Source: UMGS1387 sp045540015
GTDB lineage: Bacteria > Bacillota > Clostridia > Oscillospirales > CAG-382
Assembly: GCA_045540015.1 (NCBI GenBank)
Contig: JAZQGP010000052.1
Coordinates: 62,001 to 126,000, forward strand
DNA: 64,000 nt
Direction: 5' to 3'
A model generated the notes under the pieces. That model saw nothing but the letters and a program-made list of their open reading frames with translations. It ran no database searches and was not told where the DNA came from. A program made the position numbers and the translations under genes. This document shows positions 43,601-52,430 of this stretch, piece by piece. Positions within the stretch are counted from its first letter, which is position 1, and the number at the start of each line of letters is the position of its first letter.

Positions 43601-45657
43601 TATTTTGCGTTAAAGTATCCGTCGTGAATAGCCGCTGCACTTGTATCAGGTACTTTTATCGGTGTTGTAACAAGATTCTGCGGAGGATACCAACAAACAT
43701 GCTGAAAATCGATTCCGTGCTCAGCCATAATCTTAAGTTCCCAGTCTGCAAGCTCGGATGAACCTTCATCATAATAACCAAGCCACGGCTCAAGCTCCGG
43801 GAACGGCGTTACAGACTGCCAACCTTCACCCGTAAGAGAATCGTGCCAAAGATTGCACACATGGATGCCCACATTGTATTCGTCATCATTGTTTGCTACA
43901 GGAGCAGACGGATAATCCTCATGGTCAATATAAGGCTTTGCAGTTATATCATCAAACCACATAACACCGTCTTTATTGCTGTTTATACCAATCTTGAAGC
44001 CGTCAATATAGTCAGCGGTAAGTTCTGCTTCTCCCACAATTTTTCCGCAAATTTTTATAATAGCTTTATTTGCATCTGTATCGGTTTCAATGCGTAATAT
44101 CTGCCATACATTTTCTGTAAAGTCGCGCATCTTTTTATTTCCGACATACCATGCACCGTTTTTTGATTCAACACGCACAGCATCCTTGTTTGCACTTGTT
44201 ACAGTAAAGTAAGCTCCATCAAGGTGTTTGGGCAAAAGTACATATGCTTCAAAAACACCTTTACCATAAATTCTCGGAAAGCTCTTGCCTGCAACATTTT
44301 CTTCACTCGTCTTGGCATTGATTTTTACGCTTGACGAGTCGTCTCTTGCTGCAACAAAATATTCCTCAACCTTGATATCTCCGGTTACATTGAGAGAAGC
44401 AGGCTCTACACCTCTCATGCTGTTGATTACAAGAAAATTCTCTGCAACTGCATAGTTGTGATACATTCTTACATACGAGGGCATTATAACGCCTGTTCCC
44501 TCTTTTGTAGATCCAATATCTATTCTTGACAGTGTTATATCTTTAGGAATTTCTGCAGTCGTTGTGATTTTGCCGTTAATAATGGCATACATAACAGAAT
44601 TATCAAGATCTACGTTTAGCACAATTGCGAACTCGCGTGGTGAATCCGTAGGACATTCAACACTCGTTTTAACATCATTTTTACCCGAAAGAGTAAAATA
44701 CCCGTAATCAGCCTTAAGGCTTATTGCAAGTTTTTTATTCTCATCGGCAAAACCTATATATACACCGTCATCAGCAGAAGAAATAACTCCTCTGAACTGA
44801 AGAATAATACGACCGGAGCTGATATTGTCAAAATCCCTGTAGATTGCTGAATAGTCATCCTTTGTATGGTCCGATGTTCCCACTCTGAGAGAGCCGTCTG
44901 TCAAGTGCTCTTGCTGCTTATTGTTTATAAGCCAACCGCTCGGGGCAGCAAACAATTGCTCGCTGTGAGTGTTCATTCTTGGAGCATTCACCATAAAGTA
45001 TGCGTCTTCATCCGGCATGGTATCAAAGGATTTTGAAAGCCTCATGCCGGGAGAAGCTACGCGGTTAATAAGAGCAGAAAACTCAGCTCTTGTGATATTT
45101 GTATCAGGATTAAAAGTACCCTTTTCATCGCTTCCCATGGCGATACCCGCTTTATACAACAGCATAAGCAGGTCGTAATATTCTTTATCGGGAGAAACAT
45201 CGGGAATACCGTTAACGTAATTCAACGGCTTAAAAAATTCTTCAGGAAGAGCTGTTGCAAACAGAATGGCTACTTCGTATCTTTTAGCTGCTCTTGTAAA
45301 ACTGTCAAATTGTCCGACTTTAACAATTTTGTTTTCGATAGCATAATTTACATATGGCATATACCACTCGCCATCAGCACTACCAATTTCAACGGAATTA
45401 TATGAGGCATGAAATCTTGCGGCAAGTGTTATAGCCTGGGCAACTGTGACGGTTCCGTTAGGATCGAATTTATTTCCTCCTATGCCGTTTACCAAGCCAA
45501 ACTCATACGAAGCCTTTACATCACCTGCATACCATGCATCAGATGAGATATCCGTAAACAGTCCGGACTTGTAGGATTGCACCTTGTTAAATGATGCAGC
45601 TGAAGCAGATATTGCCAAGATCAACGCTGAGATTACAAGAAAAACAATTCTTTTCAT
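40609..45657 (-). CDS. SLH-anchored GH99-like (WbsX-type) giant surface protein, copy 1
   Basis: About 1,682 aa with a signal peptide (MKRIVFLVISALILAISASAA). Three SLH domains (about 30-205: WYAGDVKASYEFGLVNG, DGEWYMPYVNYAIENK, FNPDTNITRAEFSALINR) bind pyruvylated cell-wall polymer and hold it on the surface. Two LamG-like jelly-rolls (about 225-580) follow, then a GH99-like domain (about 590-950) with WLGYYDEGSSELADWELK, AEHGIDFQHVCWY, DPRYMTLDNKPIL and WNEYSEGHYIAPS. GH99 and WbsX proteins act on alpha-mannosides or related glycans, so an endo-acting role is possible; catalytic glutamates were not assigned. After it come a CBM-like module, a copper-amine-oxidase N-terminal-like domain (about 1110-1215) and three ~140-aa beta modules ending the protein. 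The ATG at 45657 is used because AAGGAG then lies 8 bases upstream; an ATG at 45663 is too close. Tandem paralog of the next gene. Confidence 0.82.
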   Translation of the reverse strand: MKRIVFLVISALILAISASAASFNKVQSYKSGLFTDISSDAWYAGDVKASYEFGLVNGIGGNKFDPNGTVTVAQAITLAARFHASYNSVEIGSADGEWYMPYVNYAIENKIVKVGQFDSFTRAAKRYEVAILFATALPEEFFKPLNYVNGIPDVSPDKEYYDLLMLLYKAGIAMGSDEKGTFNPDTNITRAEFSALINRVASPGMRLSKSFDTMPDEDAYFMVNAPRMNTHSEQLFAAPSGWLINNKQQEHLTDGSLRVGTSDHTKDDYSAIYRDFDNISSGRIILQFRGVISSADDGVYIGFADENKKLAISLKADYGYFTLSGKNDVKTSVECPTDSPREFAIVLNVDLDNSVMYAIINGKITTTAEIPKDITLSRIDIGSTKEGTGVIMPSYVRMYHNYAVAENFLVINSMRGVEPASLNVTGDIKVEEYFVAARDDSSSVKINAKTSEENVAGKSFPRIYGKGVFEAYVLLPKHLDGAYFTVTSANKDAVRVESKNGAWYVGNKKMRDFTENVWQILRIETDTDANKAIIKICGKIVGEAELTADYIDGFKIGINSNKDGVMWFDDITAKPYIDHEDYPSAPVANNDDEYNVGIHVCNLWHDSLTGEGWQSVTPFPELEPWLGYYDEGSSELADWELKIMAEHGIDFQHVCWYPPQNLVTTPIKVPDTSAAAIHDGYFNAKYSDKVKFCIMWENNSMKLQSSFEDFKEYIWKYWKEYYFSDPRYMTLDNKPILSIWVFNNFINFFGGEENAKKAVEFMRQDIKTLGFDDIILIVPRPNNEVETVEKIGLDGMFYYHYYKEGCNPDYQIDTLNVDKNESMHIIPTLAVGHNGIGRYDERSGIISIDGHKKVAEYIKNDYLTSKKTGTWMDNTLLVSNWNEYSEGHYIAPSADFGYGFLENVKDVFTNDKSSHESLDVKPTEAQKDRITKMHPATHQTIRLFRLEERKNDIKMKPLVSWDFSKEETYDKWSLISIEVDEKTSAGFKGHGTNTDPVIKSKNIYIDLSEQPVVHIRMKSSKTDEITVFFVTANHANYESDTKCKKVMVENVGEFTDYYIDMSDIKEWTGDLIGLRVDPANDTSAFEVELIELLVPAEKEISIMANGLEMEFDFPVVMKNGDIEVAASSRRGFFTMLNLYHVWDRFTGKLYVESKNHTLEYTVGSDIVVYDGKETDLGYTFTLRDGLPVIRLNKFCKMLGYATELKDGVLSIKSTDREPLNIYKNGDICWEFNVAGNTEGWTSYNTVLVSYNGELLVTNPAQSDVQMFSPDVNINANKYTKLAVGITVKPEEVNGKFFQMFFAFTGQNYNEPQSVKHYYDVSKMKEGQVYEFVIDLSENKLWSGIVSKLRVDYFDAMIEGKIDYIRFISSDNKQYADNLTEIKRIDFDSPEEAAGFSPANATMNVSNGHMNVVEVTNADPVVYWKNPGINADECNIIKVGVKVNKRSMLGSYFEVFFTTEEDTALHADKSLTSKYVLDGYKDGDLYELIFYMSNNKKWKGNVSMLRFDTTGLKGDVSVDYISFCKKNADDSEDIQETVTESDSLNWDFDEVHNNIVGGAADIMIQNGILSIINPTSPDFSAHINELEIDAEKVTKMIIGIEANKAAMEGKYLQVFFKTDTDDSLNEAKSIIVNYEVDKMTDGEIYPMVVDFSENDKWKGTVTKLRLDPFYYQAEAHIDYIYFE
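40612..41980 (-). repeat. Array of three ~140-aa beta modules (copy 1)
   Basis: Coding repeats at the 3' end of GH99-like copy 1. Each unit starts near W/FDF, has a 'VGIxxN....GxxxQVFF.T' core, then 'GExYEFVIDLSEN' and ends 'W.G.VxKLRxDxF......IDYIxF'. The units are diverged rather than identical. Fold is probably a jelly-roll carbohydrate-binding module. Confidence 0.7.
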
Positions 45658-45685
45658 ATTCATTTCTCCTTAATATTTTTATTTA

Positions 45686-45714
45686 ATTATACTTTTTTAC
45701 TCTTATTTTGTCAA
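45686..45714 (-). promoter_or_regulatory. Promoter of GH99-like copy 1
   Basis: Minus strand: perfect TTGACA (45709-45714), 17-bp spacer, perfect TATAAT (45686-45691), 29 bp before the start. This is the strongest promoter seen in the window. Confidence 0.8.
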
Positions 45715-45765
45715 TTGCATTTCTTGTAATAAAACTTGCAAAATTCTACTATAAATACACTTCAA

Positions 45766-45793
45766 AACGGGCATGCCTTTTGGCACGCCCGTT
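45766..45793 (-). terminator. Intrinsic terminator of GH99-like copy 2
   Basis: Minus-strand RNA AACGGGCGUGCC-AAAA-GGCAUGCCCGUU forms a 12-bp stem with one G-U wobble, ending in UU GAAG. It lies 19 bp after the copy 2 stop. Confidence 0.75.
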
Positions 45794-45811
45794 AATACTC
45801 ATCTTATGGTA

Positions 45812-48800
45812 TTAAGAAAGATAAATGTAATCAATATATGCTACGCTCTGGAAATTATACGGGTCAATGCGGAGTCTTGTAACTGTATCCTTCCATACAT
45901 CCTTCGATTTCAAATCAAGGGTTAATTCGTAAATGTCGCCATTCGACTTTCCTGTAAGGTCGTATTTGTGAGTATAGCTCTTGCTTGCATCAAACTTTGT
46001 ATCATTTGCAGTCACAAAGAACATTTGGAAAGACTTATTCGTCATTGCCTCTGTATTGACCTTAATACCAACTTTAAGAGTTGTATATTTACTCGAATCA
46101 ATACTGAGCTTGTTAAGATACAACTGAATATCCTCGCTTGAAGGATCGTCAAGTACCATCATTCCATTTTCCGTATAAACGATTACATTAACACCTTCAG
46201 CATTCTCGGGTTCTTTATCAAAATCCCATTTGTGCTGTGTATTGTTGTCATCACTTGAAACATTGCCTGAGTCAGAACTCTCTTGTTCGCCTGTTTCGGT
46301 AACTTTACCAAATGCTATAAAATCAATGGCAACCTGGGACGAGTGCTCATACGGATCAATTCTAAGCTTTGTTACTGTATCCTTCCAACCGGAATTGGAT
46401 TTGAGATTAATCGTTATGGGATAAATCTCGCCTTCTTTCATTTTAGATACATCATATTTATATTTGAAGCTCTTACTTTCATTGAGTTTGGTATCGTTAT
46501 TTGTAGTAAAAAACATCTGAAGGTAATTGTCTGACATTGCAGCTTTATTGGTTTTAATTCCTATTGTAACACTATCAGCCTTTGCCGCATCTATGTTAAG
46601 TGATTCAAAATAAAGCTGAACATCCTTGTTCTTAACATTTTTAAGCACGAGCATACTGTTTTCAAAGCCGTAATCACCGTTATTACCCCAGATTCTAGCT
46701 TCATTATCGGTATCAAACTTAAATGCGTATGCCGCGGATTCAATATCTACCATACTGGGAACAGCTGTAACTTTATTTTCGGTTTCAGGCATTTTTCCAA
46801 GTGCAATATAATCAATTTCAGCATTAACCTTGGCATCAAACGGGTCAAAACGAAGTGTTGTTATTGTACCCTTCCAATCCGCCTTAGACTTCATGTTAAG
46901 CACAACCTCATACAAATCTCCGTCCTTTTTGCCGGAAAGGTTATATTTAACAATCACACTCTTTTGCTGATTTATTGTTGAATCGCTGTCTGTGGCAAAG
47001 AATACCTGGAAAGATTTTCCAGACATTCCTTCACTTGTTGTTTTGATTCCAACCTTTATTGTATCACATTCGAGAGCATCAATTGACAAATTGCGGACTG
47101 TTACATTAGGATCGGTTACTGTAGGATCAACAAGGTTAAGGAACCCGTTTGAAACAGTCTTTGTACTGTTTGCAGCACTAAATCCGTCTGCTTCAGATGC
47201 AGTGTCAAAATCATAGCGTGCGATCTCTGTCATTTGAGGTACTATTTCTTCCTCCTCTTCGGTTTTCTCACCGGGAAGGAAATGAATATAGTCAATCGCA
47301 CATTCAACCTTGGCATTGTACATATCAACTCTAAGGTCGTTTATAACACCGTACCAGTTTTCGTTTTCAGAAAGGTCTATAACAAATTCATAGAGCTCAC
47401 CTTCCTTCATAACAGAGGTGTCATACTTATGCTTTACACTCTTCTTTTCATCAAGGCTTTGTCCGCTGGTTCTGAAGAACATCTGGAAGGACTTACCCTT
47501 AAGTTCATCGGGATTTGCATACATTCCGACTGCGAGTTTTTTATACTTGTTGGAGTCAACCAGTATTTCCGGAGAGAAAAGATGTATATCTTCAATGATA
47601 GGACTTTCCATATACATTCTGCCGTTTACAACAGAAACAATAGAGTCGTATGTATACCAGCCTTCATTATTACCTACTCTCTCGAAATCCCAACCGTAGT
47701 AATCCGCTTTTTGAGGATTGAGAAGTGTCTTATCTGTACTTACAATACTGATTATTCCATTTTCAATTGTAGCGGTATGACCGAGCATCTCACAGAATTT
47801 CTTGAGTCTGATTACGGGAAGTCCGTCTTTAAGTGAAAATGTATAGCCGAGATTTACACTCTTGTCATCAAGCAGTGCCTTATCAGATCCAACTGTGAGT
47901 TCAAGAGTATGGGTTTTACTTTCAACATAAAGCTTCCCGTCATAACGGTTCCATGTATGGAAGAGATTCAGCATGGAGAAGAAGCCAAGATTGGGATCTG
48001 CCGTAACTTCTATGTCACCGTTTTCTATGAAGGTCGGAAAATTGAATGCCATCTTGGTACCATTAGCAAAAACAGTAGCTTCTTCAAGAGCAGGAACCAA
48101 GAGCTCAACAAGTTCAAGCTCAAATGTCTCGGTATGACTTACAGGGTCAATACGAAGAGTTTTCAGCGAACCGCTCCAGTCATTAATCTTGGACATATCT
48201 ATGTAATAATCAACAGTTTCGCCAAGATTCAGAAGAGGTGTTCGTGTATACTTTACGCTACCTTCAATGCTCGGATTTTCTTTAGTAGCAAAGAATATAT
48301 AGAGGTTTGAGCTCTTTCCTGCTTTCATACGGATATGAAGAACAGGTTTTGCCGAAAGGTCTATATCCATATTATATTTATAAAGCTGCGGGTCAGTAGT
48401 TGTACCGTGAGCCTTAATACCTGTCGATGTATGCTCCTCAATCTCAATTGCTGTCAAAGACCACTCTTCAAGAGTTTCAGACTTGCTGAAATCCCAGGTT
48501 ACAAGAGGCTTTAGCTCTATATCAGCTTTAGGATCTTCATATCTGAGTATTCTGATAGGCTGTGTAGTATTTGGATACATCTTGTTGATGCGTTCCTTTT
48601 GTGCATCGGTAGGCTTTACGTCAAGAGTCGTATGGTCGCTCTTATCATTAGTAAATACTTCCTTAATTGTTTCGAGATATCCATAGCCGAACTCTCCGCT
48701 GGGACAAATATAATGCCCTTCGGAATACTCGTTCCATGTAGAAACAAAGAGAGTATTATCCTTCCAAGTGCCTGTCTTTCTGGATGCAAGATAATCGTTC

Positions 48801-51361
48801 TTAATGTACTCAGCAACTGTCTTATGACCTTCAAGAGAAAGAAGCGGTACTCTGTAGTCATATCTTCCTATGCCGTTATGTCCCATTGCAAGAGTAGGAA
48901 TTACATGGAGAGGCTTTGCTTTATCTGCTTCAAGAGTTTTCATCTGATGATCTGCGCTGTTACCGTCCTGGCTGTAATGATAATAATACTTACCGTCAGC
49001 ACCCACCTGATCACCGCTGTCGGATCTTGTAAGGAATATAAGTCCGTCATATCCGAGAGTTTTTATATCTTCGCGCATAAATTCTGTGGCCGCTTTCGCT
49101 TCCTCGTAGCTTCCGAAGAAATTCTTCATTTCGCTTGCCGACCAAACGGTAAGAACTGCCTTGTTTTCGATAGACATATATCTTGGATCGCTGAAGTAGT
49201 ATTCCTTCCAATAGTTCCAGATATATTCTTTAAAATCTTCGAAGCTGGATTTAGACGAATTTGCATTTTCCCACATAATACAGAACTTAACCATATCACT
49301 GTATTTTGCGTTGAAATAACCGTCGTGAATAGCAGGGGCTGCAGTATCCGATATCTTTATAGGAGATACTACAGGCTTCTGAGGCTGATACCAACAGAAA
49401 TGCTGGAAGTCAATACCGTGTTCTGCCATAATCTTAATTTCCCAGTCTGCAAGTTCAGGCGAACCTTCATCATAGAAGCCAAGCCAGGGCTCAAGCTCTG
49501 CAAACGGAGAAACAGCCTGCCACCCCTCAGCGGTAACTGAGTCGCGCCACAGATTACATACATTTATACCTATATTATAACCGTCATCATTATTAGCCTT
49601 TGGTACTGCAGGATAATCTTCATGGTCAATGTATTTATAGGCAAGAATGTCATCAAACCACATTTGAGCATCTATACTCGGGTTAATACCGACCTTGATT
49701 CCGTCAATGTATGAAGCAGTTATACCAACTTCGCCAACTGTCTTACCGCAGATTTTAACTACAGCCTTTTTGGAAGCAGTATCAGTTTCTATGCGAAGTG
49801 CCTGCCATATATTGGGCGTGAAATCACGCATCTTCTTGTCACCTATATACCATGCGCTATCCTTTGAGGTTATTTTTACAACTTCTCCGTTTGCGCTTGT
49901 GATTGCAAAATACGCACCGTCTACAGCTTTGGGAAGATACATATAGATTTCAAATATGCCCTTGCCTGAAATTCTTGCAAAGCTCTTGGATGCAACGTTT
50001 TCCTCGCCTGCCTTTGCATCTACTTTTACGCTGTATTTGTCTTCACCCGCTACAGTTACGTACTCATTTACAGAAAAGTTTCCGTAAACATTCATGGAAC
50101 AAGGAGCTTGACCTGCCATATCCTCGGTAACGATAAATCTTTCTGCAAGAGCGTAATTCTGATACATTCTAACATGCGTTGGAATTATGAATCCTGTTCC
50201 TTTTTCTGTAGAACCGATTACAAGACGCGACAAAGCAATACCTTCGGAAAGCTTTGCACTATCTGTATACACACCGTTTATACACGCCGAAATTTCATGC
50301 TTATCCAAATCAACATTCAATATGATTGCATAATTCTCGGGAGTGTCGGGAGAAACCTTGATGTCGGTCTTTATGCTTTCCGCACCGGTAAGAGACAGCA
50401 CACCGAAGTCTGTTTTCAGACTTGCCTTTATATTTCCGTCCTTATCTGCAAATCCGATATAAATTCCGTCATCCTTGGAAAACATCTTGCCCATAAACTC
50501 AAGAGTAATTCTACCTGATTTTATTTCTCCGAAATCACGGTAAAGAGCTGTATAATCGGTGTCGGAAACATCACCCGAAGATATACCCTGCTGACCGTTA
50601 ACCATGTTTTCAAGATCCTTGTTGTCGTAAAGCCAGCCGCTTGGCACTGTAAATCTTCCGTTATCAAAGCTGTATCCGATTCCGGGAGCATCAATTATCA
50701 TATAGGCATCCTCGGAAGGTATGGTATCGAAAGACTTTGCAAGACGCATACCGGGAGCTGCCACTCTGTTTATAAGGGCAGAAAACTCCGATCTTGTAAT
50801 ATTAGTGTCGGGATTGAAGGTGCCGGCAGCGTCGCTACCCATAGCAACACCCGCCTTATAAAGCGTCATAAGTGCATTATAGTAAGCCTTGTCTGCAGTT
50901 ACATCGGGAATACTGTAAACACTGTTTAAAGGCTTAAAGTAATCCTGAGGAAGTGATGCTGCAAAAAGTGATGCAACCTCATGGCGCTTTGCAGCTCTGT
51001 CATAAGAATCAAACTGGCTTTCAGTCATAATCTTCTTAGAAAGAGCGTAGTCGACATAGCTCTTGTACCAAGTGCCATCTGCCGTCGGGATACTTTCGTT
51101 GTTATAAGATGCCGAAAATCTTGCGGCAAGCGTTATTGCCTGTGCGACAGTAACAGTGCCGTTAGGATCAAATTTGTTTCCTCCGACTCCGTTAACCAGT
51201 CCAAACTCATATGAGTTTTTTACATCTCCGGCGTACCATGCATTTGATAAAACATCGGCAAACTGACCTTCACTGTAGGTCTGAGTCTTTTCAAATGATG
51301 CAGCTGTTGCAGAAATTACAAGCAATGCCGCTGCAATAACTGCTAAAATAATTTTTTTCAT
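45812..51361 (-). CDS. SLH-anchored GH99-like (WbsX-type) giant surface protein, copy 2
   Basis: 1,849 aa, the largest protein here. Signal peptide MKKIILAVIAAALLVISATAA, then three SLH domains (about 30-205, with WYAGDVKNSYEFGLVNG and NPDTNITRSEFSALINR), two LamG-like modules, and a GH99-like domain (about 590-950: WLGFYDEGSPELADWEIK, AEHGIDFQHFCWY, STWNEYSEGHYICPS). After a CBM-like module (WDFSKSETLEEWSL) and a copper-amine-oxidase N-terminal-like domain (DGLPVIRLKKFCEMLGH) come four ~140-aa beta modules, one more than copy 1, which explains the extra length. A Glu-rich spacer (EKTEEEEEIVPQ) separates the first two modules and a Ser/Asp/Asn linker precedes the last. Likely surface-bound glycan hydrolase, inferred from family. 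AAAGGAAG precedes the ATG by 7 bases. It has its own promoter and is divergent from the AraC gene, the likely regulator. Confidence 0.82.
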   Translation of the reverse strand: MKKIILAVIAAALLVISATAASFEKTQTYSEGQFADVLSNAWYAGDVKNSYEFGLVNGVGGNKFDPNGTVTVAQAITLAARFSASYNNESIPTADGTWYKSYVDYALSKKIMTESQFDSYDRAAKRHEVASLFAASLPQDYFKPLNSVYSIPDVTADKAYYNALMTLYKAGVAMGSDAAGTFNPDTNITRSEFSALINRVAAPGMRLAKSFDTIPSEDAYMIIDAPGIGYSFDNGRFTVPSGWLYDNKDLENMVNGQQGISSGDVSDTDYTALYRDFGEIKSGRITLEFMGKMFSKDDGIYIGFADKDGNIKASLKTDFGVLSLTGAESIKTDIKVSPDTPENYAIILNVDLDKHEISACINGVYTDSAKLSEGIALSRLVIGSTEKGTGFIIPTHVRMYQNYALAERFIVTEDMAGQAPCSMNVYGNFSVNEYVTVAGEDKYSVKVDAKAGEENVASKSFARISGKGIFEIYMYLPKAVDGAYFAITSANGEVVKITSKDSAWYIGDKKMRDFTPNIWQALRIETDTASKKAVVKICGKTVGEVGITASYIDGIKVGINPSIDAQMWFDDILAYKYIDHEDYPAVPKANNDDGYNIGINVCNLWRDSVTAEGWQAVSPFAELEPWLGFYDEGSPELADWEIKIMAEHGIDFQHFCWYQPQKPVVSPIKISDTAAPAIHDGYFNAKYSDMVKFCIMWENANSSKSSFEDFKEYIWNYWKEYYFSDPRYMSIENKAVLTVWSASEMKNFFGSYEEAKAATEFMREDIKTLGYDGLIFLTRSDSGDQVGADGKYYYHYSQDGNSADHQMKTLEADKAKPLHVIPTLAMGHNGIGRYDYRVPLLSLEGHKTVAEYIKNDYLASRKTGTWKDNTLFVSTWNEYSEGHYICPSGEFGYGYLETIKEVFTNDKSDHTTLDVKPTDAQKERINKMYPNTTQPIRILRYEDPKADIELKPLVTWDFSKSETLEEWSLTAIEIEEHTSTGIKAHGTTTDPQLYKYNMDIDLSAKPVLHIRMKAGKSSNLYIFFATKENPSIEGSVKYTRTPLLNLGETVDYYIDMSKINDWSGSLKTLRIDPVSHTETFELELVELLVPALEEATVFANGTKMAFNFPTFIENGDIEVTADPNLGFFSMLNLFHTWNRYDGKLYVESKTHTLELTVGSDKALLDDKSVNLGYTFSLKDGLPVIRLKKFCEMLGHTATIENGIISIVSTDKTLLNPQKADYYGWDFERVGNNEGWYTYDSIVSVVNGRMYMESPIIEDIHLFSPEILVDSNKYKKLAVGMYANPDELKGKSFQMFFRTSGQSLDEKKSVKHKYDTSVMKEGELYEFVIDLSENENWYGVINDLRVDMYNAKVECAIDYIHFLPGEKTEEEEEIVPQMTEIARYDFDTASEADGFSAANSTKTVSNGFLNLVDPTVTDPNVTVRNLSIDALECDTIKVGIKTTSEGMSGKSFQVFFATDSDSTINQQKSVIVKYNLSGKKDGDLYEVVLNMKSKADWKGTITTLRFDPFDAKVNAEIDYIALGKMPETENKVTAVPSMVDIESAAYAFKFDTDNEARIWGNNGDYGFENSMLVLKNVKNKDVQLYFESLNIDAAKADSVTIGIKTNKAAMSDNYLQMFFTTNNDTKLNESKSFKYKYDVSKMKEGEIYPITINLKSNSGWKDTVTKLRIDPYEHSSQVAIDFIAFGKVTETGEQESSDSGNVSSDDNNTQHKWDFDKEPENAEGVNVIVYTENGMMVLDDPSSEDIQLYLNKLSIDSSKYTTLKVGIKVNTEAMTNKSFQMFFVTANDTKFDASKSYTHKYDLTGKSNGDIYELTLDLKSKDVWKDTVTRLRIDPYNFQSVAYIDYIYLS
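45815..47705 (-). repeat. Array of four ~140-aa beta modules (copy 2)
   Basis: Coding repeats at the 3' end of GH99-like copy 2. Units share 'IDxxKxxxxxVGIKxNxxxMxxxxxQMFF.T.NDT' and end 'W.xTVTxLRIDPY......IDxIxxxK'. The third and fourth units are most alike (KDTVTKLRIDPY, KDTVTRLRIDPY), suggesting the most recent duplication. Confidence 0.7.
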
Positions 51362-51402
51362 AAGCTTTCTTCCTTTCGTGATTTTGCTTACAATTTTCGC
51401 GT

Positions 51403-51430
51403 ATTATACAAAATAATTATAACAATACAA
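51403..51430 (-). promoter_or_regulatory. Promoter of GH99-like copy 2
   Basis: Minus strand: TTGTAT (51425-51430), 16-bp spacer, TATAAT (51403-51408). It is back to back with the AraC promoter, whose -35 starts 18 bp away. Confidence 0.6.
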
Positions 51431-51447
51431 CAATTTTCAAACTACTG

Positions 51448-51476
51448 TTGACATGATTTGATTTTTATAGTATGAT
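51448..51476 (+). promoter_or_regulatory. Promoter of the AraC regulator
   Basis: Perfect TTGACA (51448-51453), 17-bp spacer, TATGAT (51471-51476), 34 bp before the start codon. Confidence 0.75.
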
Positions 51477-51510
51477 GATATTGTAAGTTTTTTTATATTG
51501 GAGTGAGATG

Positions 51511-52368
51511 ATGAAACCGTTTTACTTATCCAACGAAAAAGAATTTGATTTAGAAGTTGAATCAAGATGCCGGCTTGTAAACCCTCCATTTTCTGTAATG
51601 CCTCATCACCATGAGTATTATGAATTCGTACTTATAACACAGGGCACTGCCACACACACTGTAAACGGAAAAGATTTCTTTTTAAAAAAGGGATCTCTAT
51701 GTTTTGTACGCAAAGATGACGTACATGGTTTGATAGACTCAAGCCCGGATTTCAGACATGTAAACTTTTCTTTTTCGCAAAATTCTCTCAACGCGCTATC
51801 CAATTTCTACGGCCCGGGTCTTGACATAAGTTCACTTCTTTTACCCAAATACGCTCCTACCACTGTTCTCACCACAAGAGAGACACTAAACTTATATTAC
51901 AGACTGAGTGAGCTTTTTGCTCCAGAAACAGGGGAATATAGCAAAGCTTCACTTAAATTTAAATCCCGATATATGATGTCATATATATTCACAAATTATT
52001 TTACTCACATTATTGACATTCATTCGGAAATCCCTTACTGGTTGGAATACGCTTACAATGAAATGAAACTGCCAAAAAACTTCATAGCCGGATACAGTAA
52101 AATGGTCGAATTATCGGGACGTTCTCCCGAACACTTGAGCCGGTCTCTTACAAAGTACTACAACACAAGTCCTACCAATTATATAACAGGATTGCGTCTT
52201 TCACATGCCGCCACTTTACTTGCAACAACATCGCTCACCGCAACCGACATATGCTATGAATGCGGTTTTAATAATCTTACCTGGTTTTATCAGATATTCT
52301 CAAAGCACTACTCTATGACTCCTGTCGAATACCGCAAAAAATTCGGTTCTTCGAAATCAAAGCAATAG
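51511..52368 (+). CDS. AraC-family transcriptional regulator with cupin sensor
   Basis: This 285-aa regulator has an N-terminal cupin (about 15-100) with MPHHHEYYEFVLI and FFLKKGSLCFVRKDDVHGL, the metal- or sugar-binding barrel motifs of AraC regulators. The C-terminal double HTH (about 185-280) contains LSGRSPEHLSRSLTKYY, then TATDICYECGFNNLTWFYQIF and the closing SMTPVEYRKKF. Two adjacent ATGs exist; the second (51511) gives 7-base spacing from GGAG and is preferred. It is divergent from GH99-like copy 2 with overlapping control DNA, the classic layout for a local activator or repressor of a glycan-use gene. The ligand is unknown. A terminator follows. Confidence 0.93.
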   Translation: MKPFYLSNEKEFDLEVESRCRLVNPPFSVMPHHHEYYEFVLITQGTATHTVNGKDFFLKKGSLCFVRKDDVHGLIDSSPDFRHVNFSFSQNSLNALSNFYGPGLDISSLLLPKYAPTTVLTTRETLNLYYRLSELFAPETGEYSKASLKFKSRYMMSYIFTNYFTHIIDIHSEIPYWLEYAYNEMKLPKNFIAGYSKMVELSGRSPEHLSRSLTKYYNTSPTNYITGLRLSHAATLLATTSLTATDICYECGFNNLTWFYQIFSKHYSMTPVEYRKKFGSSKSKQ

Positions 52369-52385
52369 ATTATATCAAAAATTTC

Positions 52386-52409
52386 AGGCTGACTTTTTAC
52401 GGTCAGCCT
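52386..52409. terminator. Terminator between AraC and histidine phosphatase genes
   Basis: AGGCTGAC (52386-52393) pairs with GTCAGCCT (52402-52409) and is followed by TTTTAC on the plus strand. It separates two convergent genes. Confidence 0.75.
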
Positions 52410-52430
52410 TTTACTGTGTCATAATAACAT

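Noticed and set aside
48599..49540. 313-codon plus-strand frame opposite GH99-like copy 2
   Set aside because: Long but antisense to the conserved GH99-like domain, with no promoter or ribosome site and a Cys/Phe/Ile-rich translation typical of shadow frames.
40609..51361. Repeat modules as evidence of a CRISPR or DNA-level tandem array
   Set aside because: Repeats are protein modules of ~420 bp with diverged DNA, not short identical repeats with spacers.
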